From Actinomycetes bacterium (GTDB taxonomy: Bacteria; Actinomycetota; Actinomycetes; Actinomycetales; Cellulomonadaceae): a DNA stretch of 25,503 nucleotides. The notes under the pieces were generated by a model, which did no database searches, had not been told where the DNA came from, and was given only the letters and a program-made list of their open reading frames with translations. Where the stretch lies: contig JAEYUL010000056.1 in NCBI GenBank assembly GCA_023432565.1, forward strand, positions 1 through 25,503. Reading direction: 5' to 3'. Both the position numbers and the translations under genes were made by a program. Positions 15,610 to 23,569 of the stretch are shown here, piece by piece. How positions within the stretch are numbered: the first letter of the stretch is position 1; each line of letters opens with the position of its first letter.

Positions 15610-16301
15610 CGCCGCAGGTCGGGCACCACGTGCTGGTCGTCGACGACGAGCCGGGCCTCGCGCACGCGCTCGGGATCACGTTGCGTGCCGCGGGCTGGCG
15701 CGTGAGCACGGCGCACGACGGCGCCGGCGCGCTCGCCGCGGCCGCGCACGACCTGCCCGACGTCGTGCTGCTCGACCTCGGTCTTCCCGACATCGACGGG
15801 CTGGAGGTCATCACCGCGCTGCGGGCCTGGACGCGCGTGCCGGTCGTCGTGCTGTCCGCCCGTCAGCACGGCGAGGACAAGGTCGAGGCGCTCGACGCGG
15901 GCGCCGACGACTACGTGACCAAGCCGTTCGCCATGAACGAGCTCCAGGCCCGGCTGCGGGCCGCGGTGCGCCGGGCCGCGGCCCCGGACGACGACGCCGA
16001 GGCCGTGGTGACGGCGGGGTCGCTCACGGTCGACCTCGCCCGGCGCCGGGTCCTGCGTGCGGGCGTCGAGGTCCGCCTGACCCCGACCGAGTGGACGATG
16101 CTCGAGGTCCTGGTCCGCAACCGCGGCCGACTCGTCCCGCGCCGCCAGCTCCTGCAGGAGGTGTGGGGACCGTCGTACTCGGACGAGACCAACTACCTGC
16201 GCGTCTACTCCGCGCAGCTGCGTCGCAAGCTCGAGGACGACCCCGCCCATCCCCGGCACATCGTCACCAGGCCCGGCATGGGATACGTGTTCGAGGCGTA
16301 G
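15606..16301 (+). CDS. kdpE: Response regulator KdpE (OmpR/PhoB type)
   Basis: A 231-aa transcription factor activating the kdp operon when phosphorylated by KdpD. The receiver domain (1-120) has the acidic pair D13/D14, phospho-acceptor D57 in VVLLDLGLPD, and K106 in DDYVTKPF. The C-terminal winged helix (~133-228) has RLTPTEWTMLEVLVRNRGRLV, the recognition region TNYLRVYSAQLRRKLEDD and the terminal hairpin RPGMGYVFEA. The ATG overlaps the kdpD stop (ATGA). The frame is open far upstream, but that part is a shadow of kdpD. The likely target is the CGTCA direct repeat at 8316-8334. Confidence 0.96.
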   Translation: MTPQVGHHVLVVDDEPGLAHALGITLRAAGWRVSTAHDGAGALAAAAHDLPDVVLLDLGLPDIDGLEVITALRAWTRVPVVVLSARQHGEDKVEALDAGADDYVTKPFAMNELQARLRAAVRRAAAPDDDAEAVVTAGSLTVDLARRRVLRAGVEVRLTPTEWTMLEVLVRNRGRLVPRRQLLQEVWGPSYSDETNYLRVYSAQLRRKLEDDPAHPRHIVTRPGMGYVFEA

Positions 16302-16305
16302 CACC

Positions 16306-16330
16306 GACGTCGCCACACCGTGTCGACGTC
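16306..16330 (+). terminator. Hairpin after kdpE
   Basis: A 7-bp inverted repeat, GACGTCG (16306-16312) with CGACGTC (16324-16330), and an 11-base loop, beginning 4 bases after the kdpE stop. There is no T-run. It is a plausible terminator for the kdp operon; an operator-type dyad is the alternative. Confidence 0.4.
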
Positions 16331-16370
16331 CCCGCCGCACGCCCGACGTGCCGATGCCCGGGGGCGTGCC

Positions 16371-16376
16371 TAGCCT
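16371..16376 (+). promoter_or_regulatory. -10 box of the DJ-1/PfpI gene
   Basis: TAGCCT fits TANNNT and would start a transcript near 16383. A strong GAGGAGG ribosome binding site follows, shortly before the ATG at 16403. This suggests transcription separate from kdp. Confidence 0.4.
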
Positions 16377-16402
16377 GACGGGACCGACTCGAGGAGGTTC
16401 TC

Positions 16403-16936
16403 ATGGCGCGCACGCTCGACGACCGCACGGTCGCCTTCCTGCTCACGGACGGGTTCGAGGACAGCGAGCTCACGAGCCCGTGGGCCGCGGTCGAGGACGC
16501 GGGGGCGCGCACCTCGCTCGTGTCCCCCGCCGACGTCACGGTGCGGGGCAAGAACGGCCACGAGCAGCGCGTCGACCTGCCCGTCGCGACGGCCGACCCT
16601 GCGGACTTCGACGCCCTCGTGCTGCCCGGCGGTGTGGTCAACGCCGACCACCTGCGGATGGACGAGGACGCCGTGGCGTTCGTGCGCGGGTTCGTCGACG
16701 GGGGCAAGCCCATCGGCGTGATCTGCCACGGCGCGTGGATCCTCATCGAGGCCGGCGGGGTCGAGGGTCGGCGGATCACGAGCTACCCGTCGCTGCGCAC
16801 CGACCTGCTCAACGCGGGTGCGCAGTGGGTCGACGAGCGCGTCGTCGTCGATGCCGGGCTGATCTCCAGCCGCACCCCCGACGACCTGCCCGCGTTCGAC
16901 GAGGCGATCGTGGAGGCGTTCGCGGCACCCGCCTGA
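16403..16936 (+). CDS. DJ-1/PfpI-family protein (class I glutamine amidotransferase fold)
   Basis: A 177-aa single-domain protein of the DJ-1/PfpI/YhbO group, whose characterised members are described as stress-related cysteine hydrolases, glyoxalases or deglycases. The nucleophile elbow is GVICHGAWILIEAG, with C108 followed by H109 as in PfpI-type enzymes. The conserved acidic residues sit in LTDGFEDSELTSP (~14-26). DALVLPGGVVNADHLR (~70-85) forms the next conserved strand-loop. There is no signal peptide. A GAGGAGG site precedes the ATG, so the start is secure. It lies between the kdp operon and zur with its own promoter signal. Substrate and exact reaction are not predictable from sequence. 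Confidence 0.9.
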   Translation: MARTLDDRTVAFLLTDGFEDSELTSPWAAVEDAGARTSLVSPADVTVRGKNGHEQRVDLPVATADPADFDALVLPGGVVNADHLRMDEDAVAFVRGFVDGGKPIGVICHGAWILIEAGGVEGRRITSYPSLRTDLLNAGAQWVDERVVVDAGLISSRTPDDLPAFDEAIVEAFAAPA

Positions 16937-17019
16937 CGGCTCACGCCGGCCTCGCGGCGCGAGTGGGTCCTCTCGTGGCGGTCTGACCCGGTCTGCGCTC
17001 CTGTCGATCGGGAGCCACG

Positions 17020-17025
17020 TAGACT
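17020..17025 (+). promoter_or_regulatory. -10 box of zur
   Basis: TAGACT fits TANNNT, 22 bases before the GTG at 17048. The expected transcript start is near 17032, immediately before GGGAGG (17037-17042), giving a very short leader. Confidence 0.45.
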
Positions 17026-17047
17026 CGGGCGACCCCGGGAGGTGCAC

Positions 17048-17452
17048 GTGATCGGTCAGCGCACGACGCGCCAACGACGCGCGATCGGCCAGCTGATGGA
17101 TGAGCTCGACGACTTCCGCAGCGCGCAGCAGATCCATCTGCTCCTGGCTCAGCGTGGCGACGACATCGGGCTGGCGACCGTCTACCGCACGCTCGGCGCG
17201 ATGGCCGCGAGCGGCGAGTTCGACGTGCTGCGGACCGCGGCCGGCGAGACCCTGTACCGGCGCTGCGAGCGCGAGGGGCACCATCACCACCTCGTCTGCC
17301 GCAGCTGCGGGCGGACGGTCGAGGTCCAGGCCGCCGCGTTCGAGAGGCTGGTCGAGGCGCTGTCCGACGAGACCGGCTTCGTCGACGTGGCGCACACGCT
17401 CGAGCTCTTCGGGACGTGCGCGACGTGCGCGCAGGAGCCCACCTCGCCCTGA
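17048..17452 (+). CDS. zur: Fur-family zinc uptake regulator
   Basis: A 134-aa Fur-superfamily repressor. The N-terminal winged helix includes FRSAQQIHLLLAQRGDDIGLATVYRTLGAMAASGE. The hinge and metal region has REGHHHHLVCRSCG with four consecutive His (78-81) and the CxxC pair C84/C87. The second CxxC, C124/C127, is in FGTCATCAQ near the C-terminus; together the pairs form the structural zinc site. The GTG at 17048 was chosen over the GTG at 17042 because GGGAGG (17037-17042) lies 5 bases before it and overlaps the earlier codon. It is encoded beside a zinc ABC transporter on the opposite strand, which favours Zur (zinc) over Fur or PerR. With zinc bound it should repress the znuACB operon. 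Confidence 0.9.
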   Translation: MIGQRTTRQRRAIGQLMDELDDFRSAQQIHLLLAQRGDDIGLATVYRTLGAMAASGEFDVLRTAAGETLYRRCEREGHHHHLVCRSCGRTVEVQAAAFERLVEALSDETGFVDVAHTLELFGTCATCAQEPTSP

Positions 17453-17462
17453 CGGGCGCGCG

Positions 17463-17482
17463 CCGAGCGCGCTCCGGCTCGG
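17463..17482. terminator. Weak bidirectional hairpin between zur and znuB
   Basis: CCGAG (17463-17467) pairs with CTCGG (17478-17482) around a 10-base loop. An overlapping 10-bp palindrome, GAGCGCGCTC, lies at 17465-17474. The two genes converge with only 41 bp between stops, and this is the only structure there. There is no T-run. Confidence 0.3.
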
Positions 17483-17493
17483 ACGCCCCCGGA

Positions 17494-18423
17494 TCACGCC
17501 GCCGCAGCCGGGGTGCCGACCGCGCGACGCGCCCAGCCGCGGCGGGTGCGCGCGTCGCCGACGATCCTGCACACCACGTAGATGACGAACGACACCGTCG
17601 TGACGTAGGGGCTGATCGGCACGGAACCGCCGAGCGCGAGCAGGATCCCACCCACCGCGCTCGTCACCGCGAACACGACCGACAGGAGCGGCACCACCAC
17701 GGGCGACGCGCTCACCCGGGTCGCCGCCGCGGCAGGGGTGATGAGCAGGGACAGCACCAGCAGCGCCCCGACCACCTGGACCGCGAGGGCCACGGCGAGC
17801 CCCAGCAGCAGCATGAAGCCGATGCCCAGCGCACGCGTCGGCACACCGCGAGCCGCCGCGACCTCCGGGTCGACGCTGGCGAACGTCAGCGGGCGCCAGA
17901 TCACGGCGAGGCCCACGACGACGACAGCCGCGATCACGAGGAACAGCGACAGGCGCGTCGAGTCGACGGCGACGATCTGCCCGGTGAGCAGGCCGAACTT
18001 GTTCGCCGCCCGCCCGGGGTACAGCGCGAGGAACAGCACGCCCAGGCCGAGGCCGAAGGGCATCAGGACGCCGATGATCGAGTTGCGGTCGCGCGCACGG
18101 GTGCCCAGCAGGCCGATCAGCAGCGCCGCGACCACCGAGCCGAGGACGGCACCGAGCATCACGTCGATCGACAGCAGCAGCGCCGCAGCCGCACCCGCGA
18201 ACGACAGCTCGCTGATGCCGTGCACCGCGAACGCCAGGTCGCGCTGCATGACGAACACCCCGACGAGGCCTCCGACCAGCCCGAGCACGAGGGCCGCGAC
18301 CAGTGAGTTCTGCACGAGCCCCAGGAGCGCGCCGTAGTCCGAGAAGTCGAAGATGCGGGTCCACCAGTCGTCGGCGACCTCGGCGGGCAGGACCCCGCCC
18401 GCCCCACCGGCTACGACGGTCAC
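17494..18423 (-). CDS. znuB: Zinc ABC transporter permease
   Basis: A 309-aa integral membrane permease of the ABC-3 family, the channel component of a zinc (possibly manganese) importer. About eight hydrophobic segments are visible. They start with LVQNSLVAALVLGLVGGLVGVFVMQRDLAFAVHGISELSFAG, which carries the typical ABC-3 motif; the Leu-rich stretch VVGALLVLSLLITPAAAATRVS lies near the C-terminus. The GTG at 18421-18423 is chosen because it overlaps the znuC stop (GTGA) and is preceded by GAGGAGG inside the end of znuC. The longer open frame upstream is a shadow of znuC. It is the last gene of the znuA-znuC-znuB operon and converges on zur. Confidence 0.93.
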   Translation of the reverse strand: MTVVAGGAGGVLPAEVADDWWTRIFDFSDYGALLGLVQNSLVAALVLGLVGGLVGVFVMQRDLAFAVHGISELSFAGAAAALLLSIDVMLGAVLGSVVAALLIGLLGTRARDRNSIIGVLMPFGLGLGVLFLALYPGRAANKFGLLTGQIVAVDSTRLSLFLVIAAVVVVGLAVIWRPLTFASVDPEVAAARGVPTRALGIGFMLLLGLAVALAVQVVGALLVLSLLITPAAAATRVSASPVVVPLLSVVFAVTSAVGGILLALGGSVPISPYVTTVSFVIYVVCRIVGDARTRRGWARRAVGTPAAAA

Positions 18424-19220
18424 GGCTGTGCCTCCTCGACGTGGTGGACGTGGTCCTCGTCGCCGCCGACGATGACGACCCGCCCACGGGAACGGAGCAC
18501 CTCGATCGGTGTCCCGTACAGCGCGGACAGTCGCGGGGAGGTCAGGACCTCGTCCGGCGTGCCGACGGCATGACCCGCCGGGGCGAGGTACAGCACGCGG
18601 TCCGTGTACGGCAGCACGGGGTTGATCTCGTGCGTGACGAAGACGACCGCGGTACCTCGCTCGCGGCGCAGCTGGTCGATCAGCGCCGTGACCTCGTGCT
18701 GGTGCTTGAGGTCGAGCGACAGCAGCGGCTCGTCGCACAGCAGGAGCGCCGGCTCGGTGCCGAGCGCCTGCGCGATGCGCACCCTCTGCTGCTCGCCGCC
18801 CGAGAGCATCCCCAGCGGCACGTCGCCGTAGGGCGTCGCCCCGACCGCCGCCAGCAGCGCGTCGACCCGCTGGCGCGTGCTCCGGACGCCGATCCCCCAG
18901 CGGTCGCCGTCGAGACCGAGCCGCACGAGGTCCCGCGCGCGCACGGGCGTCGACGGGTCGACGAGGCGTTGCTGCGGGATGTACCCCACCGCGCGGCTGC
19001 CGCGCCTCGGGGGCGCGCCCATGATCGTCAGGCGCCCGCCCGACAACGGCGTCAGACCGAGGATCGCGCGCAGCAGGCTCGTCTTGCCCGAGCCGTTCGG
19101 CCCCAGGACCGTGACGAACTCACCGGGGCGGACCGTCAGGTCGACGTCGGACCACACCACGCGCGGCCCGTACGCGAGCCTCGCCCCCTCGATCGTGAGC
19201 GGCGCCGCCGCGTCACTCAT
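18420..19220 (-). CDS. znuC: Zinc ABC transporter ATP-binding protein
   Basis: A 266-aa ABC ATPase powering the zinc importer. Walker A is GPNGSGKTS (40-48), the Q-loop is in GYIPQQRLVD (~79-88), and the signature LSGGEQQRVRIAQAL starts at 139. Walker B is LLLCDEP with E164, the D-loop is in LLSLD, and the H-loop is VTHE with H197. The C-terminal tail is His/Asp-rich (GGDEDHVHHVEEAQP), which may bind metal. The ATG overlaps the znuA stop (ATGA) and the TGA overlaps the znuB GTG, so all three proteins are probably translated in coupled fashion. Confidence 0.95.
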   Translation of the reverse strand: MSDAAAPLTIEGARLAYGPRVVWSDVDLTVRPGEFVTVLGPNGSGKTSLLRAILGLTPLSGGRLTIMGAPPRRGSRAVGYIPQQRLVDPSTPVRARDLVRLGLDGDRWGIGVRSTRQRVDALLAAVGATPYGDVPLGMLSGGEQQRVRIAQALGTEPALLLCDEPLLSLDLKHQHEVTALIDQLRRERGTAVVFVTHEINPVLPYTDRVLYLAPAGHAVGTPDEVLTSPRLSALYGTPIEVLRSRGRVVIVGGDEDHVHHVEEAQP

Positions 19221-20164
19221 GCGAGGGCCCGCTCGAGCGCGTCGAGGTTGCCCGCCATCCACGACACGTAGTCCTCACCCTCCGGCAGCGTCTCGGTGAC
19301 GTTCACGACCGGCACGCCCGCGTCGCGTGCGGCCTGGACGACCCGGTCGGTCTGCGGACCGGTCGTCTGCTCGTTGTACACGACCACGGCGACGTCATGC
19401 GAGGTCACGAGCTCGAGCGTGTCGTCCATCGCTGCCGGGGGCACGTCCAGCTCCTGCTCGATCGCCGACGAGAACGCCGGCGGCGTGCGGTCCTGCAGAC
19501 CCGCTTCCGCGACCAGGTAGGCAGGCACGGGCTCCGTCACCACCGCGCCCTCGCCCCCGTGCTCGGCGGCGATCCGAGCCGCGGACTCCCCGAGGGTCTC
19601 GAGGCGGGCGTCGAACGCCTGCGCGTTGCTCGCGAACTGCTCCGCGTGCTCCGGGTCGATCTCAGCGAGCTCCTGCGCGATCTCGTGCGCGACGTCGCGC
19701 ACCGTGTCGATGTCGTACCAGACGTGCTCGTTCGTGTCCCCGTGCGAGTGGCCGTGCTCGTCGTCCGCGTGCTCGTCGTCCGCGTGCTCGTCGTCCGCGT
19801 GCTCGTCGCGAGCGAGGTCGGAGACCTCGACCGCGTCGACGACCGGGGGCGGCGCGTCGAGCGCGTCGAGGAGCTGGGTGGCGAAGTCGTCGTACCCGCC
19901 GCCGTTCACGACGACGAGATCGGCACGCGAGAGCTCGAGCTCGACGCGCGCGCTCGCCTCGAACGAGTGCGGGTCCGCGGACGGGTCGTCGATGATCGAG
20001 GTCACGTCGGCGAGGTCGCCCGCGACCTGCTTGGCGACGTCGCCCCACACGTCGGTCGACGCGACGATCGACAGCCCGGACGACCGCGGCGTCTCGGACG
20101 AGCAGCCCCCGACGAGCGGGAGCGCCGCGCAGGCGACGAGGGCGACGACGGTGCGCGCACGCAT
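19217..20164 (-). CDS. znuA: Zinc ABC transporter substrate-binding lipoprotein
   Basis: A 315-aa cluster A-I metal-binding lipoprotein. A signal peptide (MRARTVVALVACAALPLVGG) ends in the lipobox VGGC with C21. Expected metal ligands are H66 in SADPHSFEAS and H147 in NEHVWYD; the third and fourth ligand regions read VVTEPVPAYL (E211) and VYNEQTTGPQTDRV. Glu appears where classical ZnuA has His at the third position. The flexible metal-handling loop (about 119-143) is built of repeated DEHAD units ending in HGHSHGD, encoded by a 15-bp tandem repeat. The ATG at 20162-20164 has GGAAGGG about 9 bases upstream. It is first gene of the operon, downstream of a candidate Zur box. Confidence 0.93.
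   Translation of the reverse strand: MRARTVVALVACAALPLVGGCSSETPRSSGLSIVASTDVWGDVAKQVAGDLADVTSIIDDPSADPHSFEASARVELELSRADLVVVNGGGYDDFATQLLDALDAPPPVVDAVEVSDLARDEHADDEHADDEHADDEHGHSHGDTNEHVWYDIDTVRDVAHEIAQELAEIDPEHAEQFASNAQAFDARLETLGESAARIAAEHGGEGAVVTEPVPAYLVAEAGLQDRTPPAFSSAIEQELDVPPAAMDDTLELVTSHDVAVVVYNEQTTGPQTDRVVQAARDAGVPVVNVTETLPEGEDYVSWMAGNLDALERALA
19754..19808 (-). repeat. 15-bp tandem repeat inside znuA
   Basis: Three perfect copies of GTGCTCGTCGTCCGC (plus-strand sense) at 19754-19768, 19769-19783 and 19784-19798, followed by 10 bases of a fourth. Fifteen bases equal five codons, so copy-number change keeps the frame and adds or removes an Ala-Asp-Asp-Glu-His unit in the metal-binding loop. 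Confidence 0.85.
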
Positions 20165-20184
20165 GAGCAGGACCCCTTCCAGGC

Positions 20185-20199
20185 GCCGCACCGTGCGGC
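20185..20199 (-). promoter_or_regulatory. Palindrome in the znuA leader
   Basis: GCCGCAC, one base, GTGCGGC: a perfect 7-1-7 dyad. In RNA it would fold as a 5-bp stem with a 5-base loop. It lies 20-35 bases before the znuA ATG, immediately past the expected transcript start. It may be a leader hairpin or a second operator. Confidence 0.4.
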
Positions 20200-20214
20200 T
20201 CCTTAACGATACCA
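20200..20214 (-). promoter_or_regulatory. Candidate Zur box and -10 region of znuA
   Basis: Minus-strand TGGTATCGTTAAGGA resembles the Zur-box form TGATAACGATTATCA at 9 of 15 positions and contains TATCGT (20211-20206), a usable -10 hexamer. The surrounding 20203-20228 is clearly AT-rich against the local background. A repressor bound here would cover the promoter. No convincing -35 box is visible. Position and neighbours support zinc control; the match itself is only moderate. Confidence 0.45.
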
Positions 20215-20287
20215 GTTCCCAATAAGGGTTCCGGCCATGCGCACCCGGACGCCACGCGGCGTGCGCGGTCGTCCGACCCGAAGACGA

Positions 20288-20326
20288 CGACGGCCCCGCA
20301 GCTGGGCGCAGCGTGCGGGGCCGTCG
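20288..20326 (-). terminator. Terminator of the UPF0182 gene
   Basis: A perfect 13-bp stem, CGACGGCCCCGCA (20288-20300) with TGCGGGGCCGTCG (20314-20326), and a 13-base loop, starting 13 bases past the stop codon of the minus-strand gene. The sequence after it on that strand (TCGTCTTCG) has only scattered T. It is the strongest hairpin in the window and also insulates the znuA promoter. Confidence 0.75.
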
Positions 20327-20339
20327 GGGTCGTGCGAGG

Positions 20340-23300
20340 TCAGGACCCCGCGGTGGCGGTGGGTGTCGGCTCAGGGGTTGCGGCCGTGTCGCCCTCGAGC
20401 CGCGCCTCCGCCGCGAGGGCGTCCGCGATCGCCGCGTCGAGCCGGTCCTGCGCCTCGCCGTACGCGGCGAAGTCACCCTCCGCCAGCGCGGCCTGACCGT
20501 CCTGCATCGCCTGACGCGCCCGGTCGAGCGCATCCGCCAGGGCAGCCCGCGCGGCGGCGTCGGGCTCAGCGCCCGGCTCCTCACCCGCGCCAGGCTCCTC
20601 GCCCGTGCCGGGGTCCGTACCGGTGTCCGTGCCGGGCTCGGGCTCGACGCCCGAGTCGCCCGCGAAGACGGCGTCCAGCGCGTCGCCGAGCGTCCCCGCA
20701 ATCGCGACGTCGTCGCCGAACGCCACGATCACGCGCTGCAGGAGCGGGAACGTCGTCCCCGTCTCGGCCTGCAGGTACACGGGCTGCACGTAGAGCATGC
20801 CGTCCCCGACGGGCAGCGCGAGCAGGTTCGCACGCACGATCTGCGCCCCACCACGCCCGAGCAGAGTGAACTCCTCGGCCACCGTCGAGTCGGTCGTCAT
20901 GTTGTTGTTCACCTGACCGGGGCCGGGCACCGAACCGTCCCGTGGTAGCTCGAGCAGGCGCATCTTGCCGTAGCTGTCCGCCTTCGTGCCGTCCTGCGAG
21001 CCGGCGTCCGCGTCGACCGCCAGATACCCGCGCATGACGTTGCGCGCCTGCTGACCGAACGGGATGAACGTCGAGGTCAGCGAGAAGCTCGCCTTGTCCG
21101 CACCGGGCATCCGCAGCGTCATGTAGTACGGCGGCTGCGCGACCGAGCCCGCGGCGTTCGGGTCGTCGGGGACGGCCCAGAAGTCCGTACCGGTGAAGAA
21201 CTGCGCCGGGTTGGACACGTGGTAGCGGGTCAGCAGCTCACGCTGGACCTTGAAGAGGTCCTCGGGGTAGCGCAGGTGCGACATGAGCTCGCCGTCGATC
21301 TTGCTGAGCGGCTCGAGCGACGTCGGGAAGATCTCGCTCCACGCCTTGAGCACCGGGTCCTGGTCGTCCCAGGCGTACAGCGTGACCGACCCGTCGTACG
21401 CGTCGACCGTCGCCTTGACCGAGTTGCGGATGTAGTTGGCGGTCTTCGACTGCAGCGCCTGCACCGTGGCCGACGACTGCGTCAGGGAGTCCGCCGTCGC
21501 GTCGTCGAGCGTGACCTGCGCGGCGTACGGGTACTGGTTGCTCGTCGTGTAGCCGTCCACGATCCACTTGACGCGCCCGTCCACCACCGCGGGGTACACG
21601 CGGCCGTCGAGGGTCAGGTACGGCGCGACCTTGGAGACGCGGTCACGTGGGCTGCGGTCGTACAGGATCTGCGAGTACTCGTTGACACGGTCCGAGAACA
21701 GGATCTGCTCCGAGCCGAACTTCACCGCGTAGAGCAGCTTGTTGAACGCGTTGCCGACGCTGGGGCCCGCCGAGACGTCCTGCGTCGGGAAGCGGGTGTT
21801 GACCGAGCCGCCGCCGTCGTTCGTCGGGCGGTCCAGCTCCCACTGCGAGCCCTCCGGGCCGCCGACGATCGAGTACCGCGGCGAGCCCGGGCTGAAGTAC
21901 AGGCGCGGCTCGTACTCGCCGAGCAGGCCGGTCGAGGGGATGCCGCTCTCCCAGAACGACGGCGCACCGCGGGCCGCCGTCCGGTTGCCGTAGGCCGCGA
22001 CCACGCCGTAGCCGTGCGTGTACACGGTGACGTCGTTGGTCCAGTTGCGCTGGGACTCCTCGAGGCCGTTGAGGTTGAGCTCACGCGCCGCGATCACCGT
22101 GTCCTGGCTCTCGCCGTCGAGCGTGTAGCGGTCGACCGACAAGGTGTCCGGGAAGCTGTAGAACGTCGTGACCTGCTGCAGCTGCTTGAACGACGGGCTG
22201 ACGACCTGGGGGTCGAGCAGGCGGATCGAGGCCGTCGTCTCCGCGTCGTCCCGCAGGGCCTGCGGCTCGGCCGTCACCTTGGCGTCGTAGTCCTCGACGT
22301 CGACGTCGTCGATCCCGTACGCCTCGCGCGTGGCGTCGATGTTGCGCTTGATGTACTCCGACTCGGCGTCCTGCTGGTTCGGCTGGACCTGGAACCGCTG
22401 GACGACCGCCGGGTAGATGCCGCCCACGGCGATCGCGGCGACGACCATGAGGCCCGCGCCGATGAGCGGCAGGCGCCAGTTCCCGCGGATCGCCGTGACG
22501 ACGAACGTGATGGCGACGAACACCGCGATGCCCGCCAGGATCGCCTTGGACGGGATGACCGCGTGCACGTCCGTGTACGCGGCGCCGTCGAACTTCTCGG
22601 CCGTCTTGGTCAGGATCGAGTACCGGTCGAGCCAGTAGTTGCCCGCGATCAGCAGCATGAGCACCGCGCCGATCACCGACAGCTGGATGCGCGCGGCGCG
22701 CGTCGTGCGGGGCGTGTCCTTGCCGCCGCCGATCCGCAGCCCGCCGTACAGGTACTGCGTCGCGAGCGCCGCGACGCCGGACAGCACGACGACCGCCATC
22801 AGGAACGACACGATGAAGCGGATCGCCGGGAGCGTGAACAGGTAGAACCCGAGGTCGATGCCGTACTGCGGGTCGGCCTGGCCGACGTGCTGGGCGTGCA
22901 GCCACAGCTGGACCGTGTCCCAGCGCTGCGACATCGCGGCACCCGCGAACAGGCCGAGCAGCGCCGGACCCACGATCATCACGAGACGACGAAGCGGCTC
23001 GATCGCCTCGCGGTACTGGTCCAGGCTCGCCTGCTCGGGCGTCGACGGCGCGTACACGGGCCGCGACGAATAGGCGTACCGCATGCTCAGGCCCACCGGC
23101 ACGGCCATGAGCACGAAGCCGATCAGGAACAGGACGATCCGCGTCCCCCACTCGGTGCGCAACACCTCGATGAAGCCGAGCTGGTCGAACCACAGCCACT
23201 CGGTCCACACCTGCGCGAGGATCACCACCAGCAGGACGATCACACCGAGGACGACCAGGGTCGGCACGAGGGCGCCGCGGCGCTTGCCGGCCGGCCGATC

Positions 23301-23348
23301 AGCAGGTCTGGGGGCGGACGGGTTACGGGGCGTGCTGGCGAAGCTCAC
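20340..23348 (-). CDS. UPF0182 family large membrane protein
   Basis: A 1002-aa protein of the UPF0182 family, widespread in actinobacteria and of unproven function. The N-terminal third contains about seven hydrophobic segments, beginning with LVPTLVVLGVIVLLVVILAQ and then VWTEWLWFDQLGF, typical of the family. The remainder (~310-895) is a large, probably extracytoplasmic domain with family-type stretches such as VTVYTHGYGVVAAYGNR and GEYEPRLYFSP. From ~896 comes an acidic Pro/Gly/Glu-rich linker with repeated EEPGA/DPGTG words, then an Ala-rich helical segment (~930-985) and a Pro/Thr tail. The GTG start has GAGGA 10 bases upstream. The gene is divergent from the PPA1309 gene and followed by a strong hairpin. 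Confidence 0.9.
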   Translation of the reverse strand: MSFASTPRNPSAPRPADRPAGKRRGALVPTLVVLGVIVLLVVILAQVWTEWLWFDQLGFIEVLRTEWGTRIVLFLIGFVLMAVPVGLSMRYAYSSRPVYAPSTPEQASLDQYREAIEPLRRLVMIVGPALLGLFAGAAMSQRWDTVQLWLHAQHVGQADPQYGIDLGFYLFTLPAIRFIVSFLMAVVVLSGVAALATQYLYGGLRIGGGKDTPRTTRAARIQLSVIGAVLMLLIAGNYWLDRYSILTKTAEKFDGAAYTDVHAVIPSKAILAGIAVFVAITFVVTAIRGNWRLPLIGAGLMVVAAIAVGGIYPAVVQRFQVQPNQQDAESEYIKRNIDATREAYGIDDVDVEDYDAKVTAEPQALRDDAETTASIRLLDPQVVSPSFKQLQQVTTFYSFPDTLSVDRYTLDGESQDTVIAARELNLNGLEESQRNWTNDVTVYTHGYGVVAAYGNRTAARGAPSFWESGIPSTGLLGEYEPRLYFSPGSPRYSIVGGPEGSQWELDRPTNDGGGSVNTRFPTQDVSAGPSVGNAFNKLLYAVKFGSEQILFSDRVNEYSQILYDRSPRDRVSKVAPYLTLDGRVYPAVVDGRVKWIVDGYTTSNQYPYAAQVTLDDATADSLTQSSATVQALQSKTANYIRNSVKATVDAYDGSVTLYAWDDQDPVLKAWSEIFPTSLEPLSKIDGELMSHLRYPEDLFKVQRELLTRYHVSNPAQFFTGTDFWAVPDDPNAAGSVAQPPYYMTLRMPGADKASFSLTSTFIPFGQQARNVMRGYLAVDADAGSQDGTKADSYGKMRLLELPRDGSVPGPGQVNNNMTTDSTVAEEFTLLGRGGAQIVRANLLALPVGDGMLYVQPVYLQAETGTTFPLLQRVIVAFGDDVAIAGTLGDALDAVFAGDSGVEPEPGTDTGTDPGTGEEPGAGEEPGAEPDAAARAALADALDRARQAMQDGQAALAEGDFAAYGEAQDRLDAAIADALAAEARLEGDTAATPEPTPTATAGS

Positions 23349-23507
23349 GTCGGTGCGGTCCTCGTCGTCTCGTGGTCGTGCTCATGGGTGGTGCTCGTCG
23401 GGCGTTCCGGGTCGGACAGCTCTCGTGCGCCGTGCGCGCCGCACCAGGTGCACCGCGCGGGCGCCACACACACGGGCGTCCGACCCACCCAACGCCTGCG
23501 GGCGTGC

Positions 23508-23525
23508 CCAGGTTCCCACACCTGG
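23508..23525. promoter_or_regulatory. Inverted repeat in the UPF0182/PPA1309 divergent gap
   Basis: CCAGGT (23508-23513), 6 bases, ACCTGG (23520-23525): a perfect 6-6-6 dyad 44 bases before the plus-strand GTG. A second short dyad, GCACC-A-GGTGC, lies at 23441-23451. No clear -10/-35 pairs are visible in this 221-bp gap. Confidence 0.3.
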
Positions 23526-23569
23526 CTGTCGCGCTCGGGGCCGTCGCGCGCGGATGCGACCATGGGTGC

